Positions 24,840 through 36,918 of a stretch of DNA of 64,000 nt are shown piece after piece. The first letter of the stretch is position 1. Every line of letters begins with the position of its first letter. A program made the translations under genes and the position numbers. A model generated the notes under the pieces. That model was not told the DNA's origin, did not search any database, and saw only the letters and a list, made by a program, of their open reading frames with translations. This DNA is from Vigna angularis (taxonomy: Eukaryota > Streptophyta > Magnoliopsida > Fabales > Fabaceae), in the NCBI RefSeq assembly GCF_016808095.1, contig NC_068970.1:27510501-27574500 (forward strand). The letters are read 5' to 3'.

Positions 24840-27500
24840 TGCTTAACAGATTATGCTTTAGGCCATTAACTAATAAAACATTATCGATAAATGGGGAGAG
24901 GTTTGTACCTATCTTTCCAATTCCGATGATTTTTCCTTTTTGGTTTCTTCTAAAGGTGACTGATCCTACCTTCTTGCTTCTCAGGTTTAGGAACATACAT
25001 CTTCATCCCGTCATGTGTCGTGAGCAACCACTGTCCAAATATCATGACATGATTTTCTTTTCTATCATTAAGCAGATATGCAAGAGAAGTTATTTTGCTC
25101 TTAGCTACGCATATAGTATTAGGTCCTTGTTTGTTAGTTGTACGCATCTTCTTCTTCCAAGAGTTGATGTATCACTAGACAATCTAACAAATTTAATATA
25201 ATTGATTTTGTCAATTCAGTTTGTATTACTTCTGTTGAATCCTAGGCCTCTTTTATTAGAGGAATGTTTACTATTTTTAGTAGAACTCTTATTCGATCAC
25301 TCCCTTCAAGTGTTTTATTTAACACTTTAGTAAGAGTGTTATTCTCATTCTTGAGATACTCGACGTGTTTAGCATTTTCAGCTACAGTTACGTGCTTTAC
25401 AAGTTTCTTATTTTGAAAATGGATTTTCTATTTTTATTTTTCAGAAATAGTTTTCTCTAAGACTGTTAATATTTTGTTGTAGAGATTTCACATCATCCTT
25501 GGATGATGTTACCTCTTCTTTTAGTGCACTTTTATCTTCTAAAAGCTCTTTACTTTGCTTTTGCAAAAGTTTGTGTGTATTAGATAGTTTTGATGAATAT
25601 GAAAGCAATTCGTAATATGAAATCACATCTTTGTTTCTAGTAATCGAACTTCTCTTCTTTGAATAGAGAAGGGCGGTTGACGGCGTAGCCTTCGTTTTCC
25701 ATGTCTCAGGATCGTTTCCTCGAGTCTTGTTAAGAAGTAATCCCATGAGGTTAGCTCTGATACAAACTGAAGTACATGGAAAACACTAGAAGGGAGATTG
25801 AATAGTGTTATAAGAAAACTTTTCGCAAAGGAGATAGTTTAACAGACTTACCAAGAATCAAAAGATTTTTTTTATAAGTTGTTAAATGCTTGACTTGAAG
25901 GTGCTTTTCAAACTATAAGTTCTCAAACAAATATTTTTCAATCATTTAAATGAATTAGCTGCAACGTTTGATAAAACCAACTCTTAGTGAAAATAATGTT
26001 TGATGACAAGAGCTTTTATAGTGGTTAAGAAAGCGTGCAACTATAGAGTTTGTAAAAGGAGCATTTAACAAGATTAAAGCAATAAACATAGTTATTTTTA
26101 TATTGGTTCGTTCCACCAAGCTACATACAGTCTCCTCTAAGTATCACCTAGTCACTCTAAGTAACCCCGTTACTCTTACTAGAACCGAGTTTCACTCACT
26201 CCTGGTATCCCTAGACACTCCCAGTATCTTTTCGATACACTGTCTTGTTGAGTTTCTTCCACTCTTGGTTTCCACTAGACAAACCCGTCTAGCTACCATT
26301 CAACCCTACCTAGTTAAATGTAAAGTGTTTTAATTCTCTTCAGAATTTACAATCAAACATATTTTATACAAGTCCTTTAGATCGTTACTCTCATAGAGAG
26401 GAGGTGTATATAATACATTTCAATCTAATAGACTCTCAAAATTTTCTCTCATCTTACAAACATAAGCTTATGATTCTATGATACTTGACAGCATTTCCTT
26501 TTTCTTTTGAGCTTTTCTTTTCTTCACAAATATTCCCTTTCATATTCGTGTGCTTATTCTCTTGCTCTTTTCTTTGACATTCTTCAACATATAGGCTTTA
26601 AGAAAATATACGTTGCTTTGATCTTTAGATCTTCTTAGCCTTGTCATAGGTAGCAGCTGTTGGTTAAAGTCAACTTGTTAAAGCATGCATATTTTTTCAG
26701 TTCTTTATCTATAGTAGGTTGTATGAACTTTCTAGCACGACTTTTGATAGAGATAACATTTCGTGAATGTCTAGTTTATCTTTATCATCCACTTTAGATT
26801 TATATAGGATGGAGCATATGTATACTTGATATAGCTAATCTGATTAGAGTATAATAGATATTCATGTAGGCATATATGTCCTTTTTTCTTATAACTTTTG
26901 TTGTTTTTAAACGGTATGCATTTAATTGCATTTAATGCATGCTCAAAACAAGAAAGTGTTTTTCATGTTTTCTATCGTTTAGGAAGGATTTGATCGTTTA
27001 AGCTTTTCACTAAGATACCAAGTAGTCGATGAAGACTTCATCATTGGATGAAGGAGATCGTTTGACACATGATATTGTCTAGCCTATGTAAACGCTTCTC
27101 TATGTTATCTTTATTTTGTTCAAAACCACGTTTAGCAAGATGTCTTTCAATACAAGTTTTTGGATCATCGTTTAAAACTATTAGCTTACTTTCCAAAAAC
27201 AACTTTTGACACATTTATCTATCAGGACATGTTGAGAGTTTTTTTTATCATTGTTTTGCAATGTAAAACACTAGTTGCATTCAACAATACTCTCATTGAC
27301 GCATTTAATAGGAAAATCGTTTAATGGTGCGTCTGTTCTTACATTGGTGTTTTTACTAAAGTTTTTCTTAAGTTATTTAAATTTCCGAAGGCTTTTTCAT
27401 AAATCACTTACATTTTAGTTGTATTGGTTTTCTAATGATAACACTATCATATGCTCATTTCATTTATTGTTGTTTGTTAAACTTCAAAAAGATATAAGGA
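24840..27500 (-). mobile_element. LTR retrotransposon relic
   Basis: On the minus strand a tRNA-Met-like primer site (TTGTATCAGAGCTAACC, about 25750-25766) immediately follows a possible LTR end (left border 25768, TGAAGTAC). A 101-codon frame at 25441-25746 starts just past that primer site; its later part is a predicted coiled coil (KLLQKQSKELLEDKSALKEE) as in some copia gag proteins. A short frame at 24950-25147 may be a further piece. The LTR would run right into about 27000-27500; that border is unknown. No protease or polymerase motif is visible. Confidence 0.5.
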
Positions 27501-28690
27501 CATTTAGACAGTTCAGTCTTATAGACGATCTTGTCTTAATATCCTAAAACCCTATAAACCAAAACTTTGCATGCTAACCCTACAAAGCATCTCTTGGTTG
27601 ACAATAACGGCCCTCTAAGAAGTGTACAAGTGTTTACAAATCCTCTCCAATGAGGAAAGGACATGTGGCCACTCATAAAGCAAAATCATCTTCATTCTTA
27701 GAGTGTCATATGACCACTACTAAGGAAAAAACCTCTTAAATGGAAACATGTCACATGACACATACTTTTCACATGGTTTGGATGTTCAACTAAGGAAAAA
27801 ACCTACATTAATTAGGCCTTAATACAAGTCTTAAACAAATCTACATTACTTGGTCGAAATACATGGCCTAAATTATTCTTCATTCTCCACGATGGCCCAA
27901 GTGTAGAAGAGTTTGGCTTCACCTTGCAAAATCTTGGTCATGCTTATTGTGATGAGACTCTTGGCTAGGAGTTTTCCATCACAATGATCTTATAATTTTC
28001 TTATTAAGAAAACAAATGAATCCATGTGATTGTGTTTAACTGTGATTATTAATTGTCAAATTTGTAAATATTATTGAATTATTTCCATAATAGAACAAAT
28101 GGAAAAGTGCATTGAATAATCATATCATACCAAGATAAACAAGATTGGAGATTCGCATTGAAGACAAATTAAAGATCAAGCAAAGTTAAGAGTTAACAAA
28201 CATAAAACTACAAAAGTCTAATTGACAAATTTATATAAAGAGCTCAAGAGCAAGATGAAGAATACAGAAGTGTTATATACAATACTTTCAAGCATACAAA
28301 TTGTATAATGTTCTTTTTGGTGAGTAATAGCCTTTGTAATTTTTCACACTGTGAAGTTAATCTAGTGCTCTTTCTAAGAGTATTTTGTATATATTGAGAG
28401 TTCTTAATATCAATAGAAGATTAATACAATTTAAACCAAGAGTGGTTAATATATTTGCTTGTAAACTAGGTGTGAATGATGTACTTGCTTGTAAACCAAA
28501 AGTGATTGGTGTACTCTATTATAATAATTTGAATATTAGGGGTGATGTACGTGCTTGTTGACCAAAAGTGATTGGTGTTCTCTATTATAATAATTTGATT
28601 ATTAGTCAAACCTCATGAGTCGTATGCTCAAAAAGGAATTGAATGTAGTTTCTAAGTTTGGATGAAGATAGATAAATAGATAGATAGTAA
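27500..28690. repeat. probable LTR debris with a tandem duplication
   Basis: No gene. At about 28470-28610 a ~70-bp unit (TGTACTTGCTTGTAAACCAA, then AGTGATTGGTG and TCTATTATAATAATTTGA) occurs twice in tandem, and a third weaker partial copy precedes it. The composition resembles LTR leader DNA of copia elements, but no partner LTR is seen. A short TAGA-type tract is at 28668-28690. Confidence 0.4.
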
Positions 28691-28704
28691 ACTAGTTGAT
28701 AGGG

Positions 28705-28830
28705 TGGGAATCAGAAACGTTCAAGGGAGGAAACTCTTGCGGAATATGCAACAAGTGATTTGGAAAATCTGGCATCCTCAGGGGATCATTTCCATGCACT
28801 AGTGAGACAGTGACGCTGCTTTGATATAAG
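28705..28830 (-). other. orphan exon-like open frame
   Basis: The minus strand reads VSLVHGNDPLRMPDFPNHLL followed by HIPQEFPPLNVSDSHPIN and a stop. It has unusually normal amino-acid composition for this AT-rich area and lies 850 bp beyond the ceramide synthase gene. I do not recognise it. It could be a terminal exon of a displaced gene or chance. Confidence 0.25.
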
Positions 28831-29681
28831 TAAATATAATAAATGGAACATCGACTAAGTATAAATGAAAAGAAAAAAAAAATCAGGAACCAAAGCAAGA
28901 GCGTTCATTTAGCGTATAAACTCATACTTCAGTTTAGAATTCCTTGTTTACTTGGAAAATTTAAATATACTACTTCAATTCTAACCTTCACTTTTTTTTT
29001 GAAGAAACAACAGACCGTATTAAAAGTAGTAAATATGATTGAAATTTATCAACACGTCCACACTAAAAATATAATAACAACACTTTTGTGTTAGGGAGGA
29101 GGTGGGGGTCTGTTAATCTGAACATCTGGGAACAATAAAATTAACAATAAAACCATATCAAGACAGAGGCAGGTTCAGAATTATAGCATATTTAGTTAGG
29201 CTTAAAAGAAAAAAAGATGTTTGTTTTTCAAAAAACTTATTAAAAAGACAAGAAAACTAAAACAAATTAAATCAAAGATGCGCAGTCAAAACAGTACAGT
29301 GCACCAGTGTGCGGCCTATGGCTACAAAGCGTTCAAAAGCAGAATGACTATAAGTTTCTTTCTCCTTCATATTCTTTATAAGCTAATTATCATTCAACTC
29401 CTAGTTACCTAAACGGGTTGGTTTAGAAAAACAATTATACAGGAATGCCTATCATATTTATACAGCAAAAATATAAGAATCAAAATATGCTTTGACGGTT
29501 GCCTACTCCCTTTTTACTCGGTAATCGGTGAAAATTTTGAAACTAACGAAACTTCAGATTCCCTCCTCCATTGGTTGTTTTAACCAACTGAACTCCTAAA
29601 AATCTATAGACAAGTCAAAAGCAGCTATCACCAATCATCGGGAACAAAGAAAACTCAACAAAACCCTTCGTCTATCCAAAC

Positions 29682-32600
29682 TCAATCATCGTCTGAATCT
29701 GCAAAAAAAAATGGAAAAAGAAAATTCCTTCAGTAAAAATAAAGTACGTATTTACCCATGATGATGACTAAAGTAAGGATCTGTGTAGATGCAAAAAATT
29801 GGTTGCAACCAGATTCAGTAGTGATATTAATAGTACCTATTAACATATATCATGATTTAACTGAATAAAATACGTGATTTAAGAGAGGTTTGAAGTTTCA
29901 CATTGACTAAAGATAAGACCAATTTATAGACCAATTTATAGTATATAAGTGAGTGCAAATCTCACCTTACAAACCGATTTTATAGAGTTGAATTAGACTT
30001 AAAGTTTATCTCTTAACATGGTATTAAAGTCAGGTTAGAACCTATCATAACAAAATTTGTTGGACATATCATTCCACTCGCTATTGGGCCGCTATTGAAC
30101 CATCCATTAGTGTTTAGTCCCATGCTCGAGATGTATATACCTCAGCATGAGAAAGGTGTGTTGGAAGTCTCACATGGACTAGAGTTAAGGTCAATTTAAA
30201 GTATATAAGTAGGTGTAAACCTTACCTTACAAGCCAGTTTGTAAAGTTGAATTAGGCTTAAAGTCCACTTTTTAACATGATATCAGAATCAGGTTAGAGC
30301 CTATCCTAGTGAGATTTGTGTTGTTGGACATATGTTTCACCCGCTATCAAAACACTCATTAATGTCTAATCTCGCACTCGAGATGTATATATCTTGACGT
30401 GAGAGGAGTGTGTTGAAAGTCCCACATTGACTAAAAATAAGACCAATTTATAATTTATAAGTGTGCAAGCCTTAAGTTGGGTGGGAGGGGATATAACACA
30501 GGAATGTTCATAAATTAGCACTTCAACTCTACCCGTGTCATTGATCCATGGTCACACATTATAATATCTAAAACAAGTGAACAATATATTTGGGTATACT
30601 TTCTCCTGAAATCTGAACCACCAAATTTTGGGTAAGAGGCTATTGGCATCCCATAAGATACAGGAATTGCAGAACATTCTACTCAAAAGTAACATTTTAT
30701 ATTGTACTCCAGGAAAAATAATACTAAAAAACGATTCAGTGCAAGATAGTATGAAAAAAATTCATTGGCCCATATCCTAACACTGGACTGGTTCCAGAAC
30801 AAAACAATAATACAATACTCATAATACCCTGTATCGATGAAACCTGCTTACCAGATCTTATATCCTCGCCAACTTTTCCCCTATTTTTCAGCTGTCTATA
30901 AATCATTGCACATATGAGCTTCCACCAGTATATATGGAAGATGAGTAGCATTATGAGCATTGTATTAAAAACGTAGTAGAGAAACATGTCAAAACCTTCT
31001 GACAGGTTTAGGCACTGTTGAAGATCAATGCTGGACAGTGGAAACAGAAATAAGATTAATAAATAAGCATCTACCAAAACAAAGTCAAATAAATATGATA
31101 AAAATAAAAAAGACAAACCTAGTTGCCTTAATAACCCAAAAAGGAAAGAAAATTAGCCGCAATATGAGCCACGAAACTGCAAAGAATCCAAAACACACAC
31201 TTGCACCAAACTCCCTTCCAGAATACTTGAAAACCTTGGCAGCTTCCATGAACACGTCACTTGCATCATGAAGGGCGAGGATTATGGAGCCAATCCTAAA
31301 AAAACTGTAAGTGTAGCAAGTGTAAGTTATCTCTCACAATTTCTATCTATGATTTTAGTGTCAGTTTTGCAATTCCAATTATCTAAATTACCCAACCTAA
31401 TATAACAAAACCTAAAAAAAGTCTGAAGTCACAAGAAGAAAGCAGACATGAAAGAACATTCTAATCTATCGTAGAAAAAAGATACTTGTCCAGCATTTCT
31501 CAGTTCTAAGCATTTACAGAGACTCAAATCAAATCTAAGGCATACATCTATTTAAGTGCGGACATGATATTGTTTTATTGCATACAAGTTACATAGGTAA
31601 TTACATAATACATGCCACAGACCATAATATGTAACTATCGGCCAGTATTAATGCTCTAAAAAGGTACATATAGGACTAGAAGTTTCAAGTATGTTTGCAT
31701 TGATGGAAAAGAGTGGAATGGAGCTCAGTGGAATGAACACCATTCCACCCAATATCCCTTTTTTTCTCCCCTTTCAACTTGGGATTGTGGGATAAAATCC
31801 ACCTTTTCACCCATCCACTTCATTTTGTTCCACCCTATTGCATTCCATTCAACATAGGATATCCAAACATAGCCTCGAGAAATAATACAGGCTCTTAAAT
31901 ATTATTTATAATAATGGAAATTTTATCATATGCAACAAATTTAAGAAGGCCTTGTGAGATAATTACCTAATTATTTCCATCTCCATGCAGTAAATTAAAA
32001 AAAATGAAATTTCCAGAAACTATACTAGTTAAAGATAGAAAGTAGAAACATTAGATAAATCCCAAAACATATTTAGAAACAGAGACTTAAAATTTACTGG
32101 CTTTAAAAACACCACCTACGTTTATGAATATTATTTGGGCAACAAAACACATTAATGCCTAAAACTCTTAACAGAAGCAAAACGTTAAAAACACACTAGA
32201 AATGAGACAACGAGTGAGAATTTTCATGCTTGTTTAAAAAATAACAAATAATAACTAAATTCCAAATTTAAGGTTTATGTAAAACAGGTATTGGATATTC
32301 TGCAAATAAAATTAAGGCTTGTTGGAAACATCAAGATATTTTACCTCGTTAGATATGAGCACCCAATTAGTAAAACAGTAATTACATGGTGGGTAAACAT
32401 CACCGAAAAATCCTTCCTTCTAGTCTCCCATGTCAGAATAGCAGCAATACTATATATGTAGAACCCACACTGGCACATGTAGTACAACACCAGAGAACTC
32501 CTGGGATAAGACATAAAATAGGGTGCAGTATAAATTTTAATATGCCAACTTCTATTTACCACAAAACTCATACAAGTACAATAATCTTATAAACAACTTC

Positions 32601-35600
32601 CTAAAAGTTAAAATTCCCGCCATTTGAATTATGTCTATAGAACCAGATAGCAAGTTGCATTGTACCAAAAAAAAAATTGTACCAAAAAGTGGCAAGTTAG
32701 AAAAGATGACATCAAGTTAAAAGAAGAAAGGTACAAATTAATCTTAGCCTATAAAACCATATAAAATAGATATGTTGTTAGGTTTCTGGGTATGAAACCT
32801 AACTGTCTCACAGCACACACTCACACAATAGCACCCAAATGGTAAGAAAAGAATGAAAATATGTATTCACATCAACCAATGTCATGTACAACCAGTAACT
32901 GGGAGCATAATCCCCCTCCACAGGATCAAGGTTCCTGTCTATACAATTGATATCAAAAACTCCCCTCTTCCAGACCCCCCCTTGCCTTCTTATAAAGGCA
33001 GCCCACTTCTAACTACCCAACAACAATTAATTCCTAAACTGAACAATTAATTCTTCAACTGTTTTCTCTCTCCTGCACACCTATTACCCATTATAACCTA
33101 TCATTAGACCCTGCTGCAAAACAACCTTGTCCTCAAGGTTGGTACAGTAATGCTTGTTCCCATGGCTTATCTTCATCATAGGAAGGGAACCCACTGGCTG
33201 CTGCCTCCAATTCAGGTCTGGAAGCTTGGGTGGTGGTCTATATGAAAGAATTGTTGACTCCTTTAAGAGTTGCTTTTTTTCCAGAATTCCCATGGACCCT
33301 ATGATTCTTCTATATTGCCTTCTGACCTGGTGACCACTTACATGGGCCTGGATTTTAACTCTTTTCTGATGAATGATCAAGAATTCTTTTCTCTTCTTCC
33401 ACCCCCAAAACCTTTTTTGTATTTTTATAGCAGCAGTACTGGCGAAGCCCTCTCCTTGCCCAAATTTGTTCATCCTAGAAGCTAAAAAGGAAAGAACTTG
33501 TTGATCTGACCATCCAATTCCTTCATCATCATCATGTTGAGCTAACTGTTTCCTCTGAATGTTAAATTGCAGCCCTGCAAAGAAATATCTCTGCCATTGG
33601 TCTTCTAGTGTTTTATATGTTTGTGACAACCATATTTTTTCCCCACTCAAGACAGCTGCATCTTCTACTTTATTTCCAGCCATCATAGTCACCCTGTTCC
33701 CACCATATTCTGCTTTCTTTCCTCTGTTTTCACCCTTCTTCACTGTTTTATCATACACATCACAACCTACCCCACTATCTCTCCTAGAAACGGCAGCTTC
33801 TGCCACTTCCTGGGCAGCAACACAAACAATGCCTCCATCACAGTTTTTGTCTTCTGCACTGATATCTCTTTCTCTTTCCTTCCCAGAAAGAGCAGCTTTT
33901 GCCACTCCCTGGGTAGCAACACCAACAACTTTCTCATTAGCAGCTTCTGTGATTTTTGCAGTTTGGCCTAACTTTTCAAAAACAAAACCTCTATCTCTTT
34001 CTCCGAACCCCATTATCAATGCCTCTTGCAGCCCTTTCCAAGAAAGGTTCTTGGTTTTATTTTTCCAGGCCCTGAACCAATAAATTGTGCCTCCCTCCAT
34101 GCAGCTATAAGCCAACCTGAGCCTCTCCTTCTCTGTGATATTTTGGGTGTCAAAAAACTTCTCAACTTGAGAGATCCATCCCAACGGGTCCAACCCCTCA
34201 AACCTGGGCAATTCTACCCGCTGCCTCCAATTCTGCTGCCCTTTTCCCCTGTCTTCCTCCAGCTCTTCCTCTGAACCATCTTTCTTTCCTCTCATGATAG
34301 CTTTCTCACTTCTTTCTGAGCCCATTATGTGAATCTTGATTTCCTGCAACATTTCTTTTATTTCTTGGATATCTCTCCTCCATTCTGCCATCCCCATTTT
34401 CTGTTCACTGACCCTTCTCTCCAAGGTATTGTCTCTTCCTTCCATGCTTCCACCCTTTCTTGATCACTTCTTGATCCCTTCTTGATCCGGCAGTCCCCTC
34501 CTAAGCGGAGCAGCTTCTTGATCCTTCACCCCCACTTTGATCCGGCAGGTCGGACCAAATTGTTAGGTTTCTAGGTATGAAACCTAATTGTCTCACAGCA
34601 CACACTCACACAATAGCACCCAAATGGTAAGAAAAGAATGAAAATATGTATTCACATCAACCAATGTCATGTACAACCAGTAACTGGGAGCATAATCCCC
34701 CTCCACAGGATCAAGGTTCCTGTCTATACAATTGATATCAAAAACTCCCCTCTACCAGACCCCCCCCCCCCCCTTGCCTTCTTATAAAGGCAGCCCACTT
34801 CTAACTACCCAACAACAATTAATTCCTAAACTGAACAATTAATTCTTCAACTGTTTTCTCTCTCCTGCACACCTATTACCCATTATAACCTATCATATTA
34901 AATCCTATCATATGTGCATTGTCTTTTGACAAAGTGAGAAACATATGTGTATATTGCTTTGAAACTCTTGAAATTTGCTATCATGCACCTAGTTCTCCAT
35001 TAACTAAAATAAAAAGACTACATTTAGGTGTTTAGTAGTTTACAAAACATAAATGCCCTAGGTCCAACTGTCAATTTCTGAAAACTTATTACTCAGTCTT
35101 AATGTGAACCTAGATTTGTAAATTATGAATTGAGTTCTGATCTTAACCATATGAGAAAATTTAAGATGTAAAGCAAATAAAATTGAAGATGAGTACAAGG
35201 TTCAATGAGAATGTTTTCCTGATGAACACAAATAAAACAGGTCAACAAGATAAATGCAGACCACTCAATGTGGGAAAACCATTTGTTACTGACTAGACTG
35301 GTTTTTTTCATCATGCAACATAAAATACTTACTTCAACTCATGATTTGGCCAGTCATTGAAGTATAATTTCGTATTACTGAACCAGGGTTCCTTGTAGGT
35401 AATTTTAAGAATGAATGCTTCAACAGCAGCATAATATGTTAACTTCCACATTGACTCTGAGCATTTTCCAATCTTTACTTGCATTTCCTTAGTAATACGT
35501 GATGGCGCTTTACCCTTTGTCAACATCCTAATGGACAACCTCTGTAGACAACAACAGTATTTAAAAATATGAAGGAAAAGGTAAATGAATTTTGAAAACA

Positions 35601-36903
35601 CAAAAGATACTGTATATTTATTTTCATTTAGTAAGAATATGATATAAGAGGATTTGGAATTATTCTAAACCGTAATAGGGTCATAGTTGCTTCCAAAAAA
35701 TATGTTTTTCCACAGATCACTAAACTGATTGACAAAACTTCGTGGAACAATTAAGAATTTACAAAAATTTCAAGCTCAGGCATTACAAGTCTTTGATCAT
35801 CCTTACTGATGTGCTTTGCCCGAAAATATTTAACCTATCATCCCATTCGGCCGGACTGAGATTGCACCACACTATCGTACTTTCTTCCCAACACAACAGG
35901 TGAAAGAAACCAAAGTGACATTTAGCAAACAGATCCCTTCCAGACACAAGATAAATTTCTGTGATTTAGGGAATTGTGATACTAGAACAACAACAATGGC
36001 CAAGTCATTTCCTACATGTTTTGAGAAGACGATATTCTTCTATAACCCTTTACAAACAACAGCGCTTTTTCCTTTTTTGCATCCTAATTTCACCAGTAAG
36101 ATTAAAAGTAATGTCTACCAACAGTAATGCATGGTGGTGGTAATGGTAGGGAACAGAAGGTAACACAAAATCAACTGTGTAATAACACATGATACCCTCG
36201 CATTCATCAATTGGAAATGTAGAAAACCTCCCAATACAATCCGTGTTCCAACACAATAGGAAGTATAGATCATATATTTTTGCCATATATGAGCTAAGAA
36301 TAACTCTTAATTGCCAAAGAGGGCCAACAACATAATTAAGAAGGATAAAAGAATACCAATAGACAGATTTAACTCAACACAAATGAGCAGCATTGCATTA
36401 GAACATTTTCCATAAGAGGAACACCGATGCCTTAATTTTCAATTGCGCAATTAAAACCAATGGAAGCTCAACTGAAAGATCCTTCACCAATTTGAACAAA
36501 TTGCGGGAAACAAATACCGATTAAATGCAACCGAAAACAGAACAAAAAAAAAAAAAAAACCACCAACTCAAAGAAAAGTTGTGCTAAATTACTAACAAAA
36601 CCGAAGGCTTCAGCGGTTTCTTTCAAGGAACCCTAAAAAGGATAATCAATAAAACAGGCACAAACCAGAACTAGCCGTTTCTTCTATTTTATTCAATTAA
36701 ATCTCTAACAAAACAGAAACAAGCCATCAACAGGAATCCAATTCGGCAAGGAACAAGAAATTCGCTAAGCAAACAGAGGAACTTACACGAAAAACGAATC
36801 TGTCAAGGAAGAACCTGGCCGCGAAACTGGCGAAGGCGAAATAGATCGCGGCGGAGAAGTGCGAGGAGTGCGGCGTCGCATTCTCGGACCAGAGGAAATC
36901 CAT
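29682..36903 (-). CDS. LOH2: ceramide synthase, LAG1/LOH2-like (six exons)
   Basis: Ceramide synthases N-acylate sphingoid bases in the endoplasmic reticulum membrane. Exons by eye (minus strand): 36787-36903, 35333-35541, 32345-32500, 31119-31304, 30852-31030, 29682-29698. All junctions are GT..AG and sum to 864 bp, 287 residues, close to Arabidopsis LOH2. Landmarks in order: MDFLWSENATP, WKLTYYAAVEAF, EPWFSNTKLYFNDWPNHELK, YMCQCGFYIYSIAAILTWET, the Lag1 motif with the His pair (FTHHVITVLLI), LALHDASDVFMEAAKVFKYS, FHIYWWKLICAMI and a tail ending DIRSDSDDD. The intron 3 acceptor at 31305-31306 is preferred over one 9 bp inside, because it restores the family's SFFRIG. Introns 2, 3 and 5 hold mobile elements. 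A 5' UTR intron (36919-37052) is likely. The match to class II (LOH2) rather than LOH1/3 is by overall resemblance and exon ends. Confidence 0.9.
29888..30480 (+). mobile_element. TRIM retrotransposon, LTR-internal-LTR-internal-LTR array
   Basis: Three related LTRs start at 29888, 30159 (TGTTGGAAGTCTCACA) and 30411 (TGTTGAAAGTCCCACA). The first two end in CTTAACA or TTTAACA (30018, 30277) and are followed by tRNA-Met primer-like sites (TGGTATTAAAGTCAGG at 30019; TGATATCAGAATCAGG at 30278). Internal segments are ~140 bp and noncoding. The third LTR is cut off near 30475. This is the layout of a TRIM that has been tandemly extended by LTR recombination. It lies in intron 5 of the ceramide synthase gene. 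Confidence 0.8.
31690..31871. mobile_element. MITE-like element in intron 3
   Basis: The ends are imperfect inverted repeats: TATGTTTG at the left, CAAACATA at the right, and GGAATGG-like inner blocks. The adjacent eight-mers GTTTCAAG and GCCTCGAG match at 5 of 8 positions, weakly suggesting an hAT-type duplication. Confidence 0.5.
32776..34895 (-). mobile_element. young non-autonomous LTR element with a captured CAMTA fragment
   Basis: Two nearly identical LTRs (32776-33103 and 34561-34895) start TGTTAGGTTTCT and end CCTATCA; they differ mainly by a few substitutions and a longer C run in the right copy. The interior is 1.46 kb and contains one long minus-strand ORF (33084-34445) but no protease, polymerase or integrase, so it must rely on other elements to move. 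Flanking bases (TATGT and TATTA) are not a clean target duplication. It sits in intron 2 of the ceramide synthase gene, in the same orientation as the gene. Confidence 0.9.
33084..34445 (-). CDS. retrotransposon gag-like protein fused to CAMTA IQ-motif segment
   Basis: A 453-residue uninterrupted frame. Residues 1-50 are charged and coiled-coil-like; residues about 70-160 match a plant retrotransposon gag domain (VELPRFEGLDPLGWISQVEK, EKERLRLAYSCMEGGTIYWF). Residues 165-270 are Ala/Val/Lys-rich and unrecognised. Residues about 293-390 (33276-33569) are strikingly like calmodulin-binding transcription activators of the CAMTA3 type: QRKQLAQHDDDE, WSDQQVLSFLAS, then two IQ motifs (AAIKIQKRFWGWKKRKEF and VKIQAHVSGHQVRRQYR), ending GILEK. 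The CG-1, TIG and ankyrin parts of CAMTA are absent. The tail (391-453) is not recognised and its last 7 codons enter the LTR. The frame staying open across the fusion suggests a recent or functional protein; whether it binds calmodulin is unknown. Confidence 0.85.
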   Translation of the reverse strand: MEGRDNTLERRVSEQKMGMAEWRRDIQEIKEMLQEIKIHIMGSERSEKAIMRGKKDGSEEELEEDRGKGQQNWRQRVELPRFEGLDPLGWISQVEKFFDTQNITEKERLRLAYSCMEGGTIYWFRAWKNKTKNLSWKGLQEALIMGFGERDRGFVFEKLGQTAKITEAANEKVVGVATQGVAKAALSGKERERDISAEDKNCDGGIVCVAAQEVAEAAVSRRDSGVGCDVYDKTVKKGENRGKKAEYGGNRVTMMAGNKVEDAAVLSGEKIWLSQTYKTLEDQWQRYFFAGLQFNIQRKQLAQHDDDEGIGWSDQQVLSFLASRMNKFGQGEGFASTAAIKIQKRFWGWKKRKEFLIIHQKRVKIQAHVSGHQVRRQYRRIIGSMGILEKKQLLKESTILSYRPPPKLPDLNWRQQPVGSLPMMKISHGNKHYCTNLEDKVVLQQGLMIGYNG

Positions 36904-36918
36904 GGCGGATTACAACAG

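Noticed and set aside
31119..31295. Shorter exon 4 of the ceramide synthase (acceptor TTTTTTTAG)
   Set aside because: Using it drops three residues from the conserved SFFRIG stretch; the acceptor nine bases upstream keeps the frame and restores it.
33559..34083. 174-residue plus-strand frame
   Set aside because: Antisense shadow of the gag-CAMTA frame; Ser/Leu/Pro-rich with no motif.
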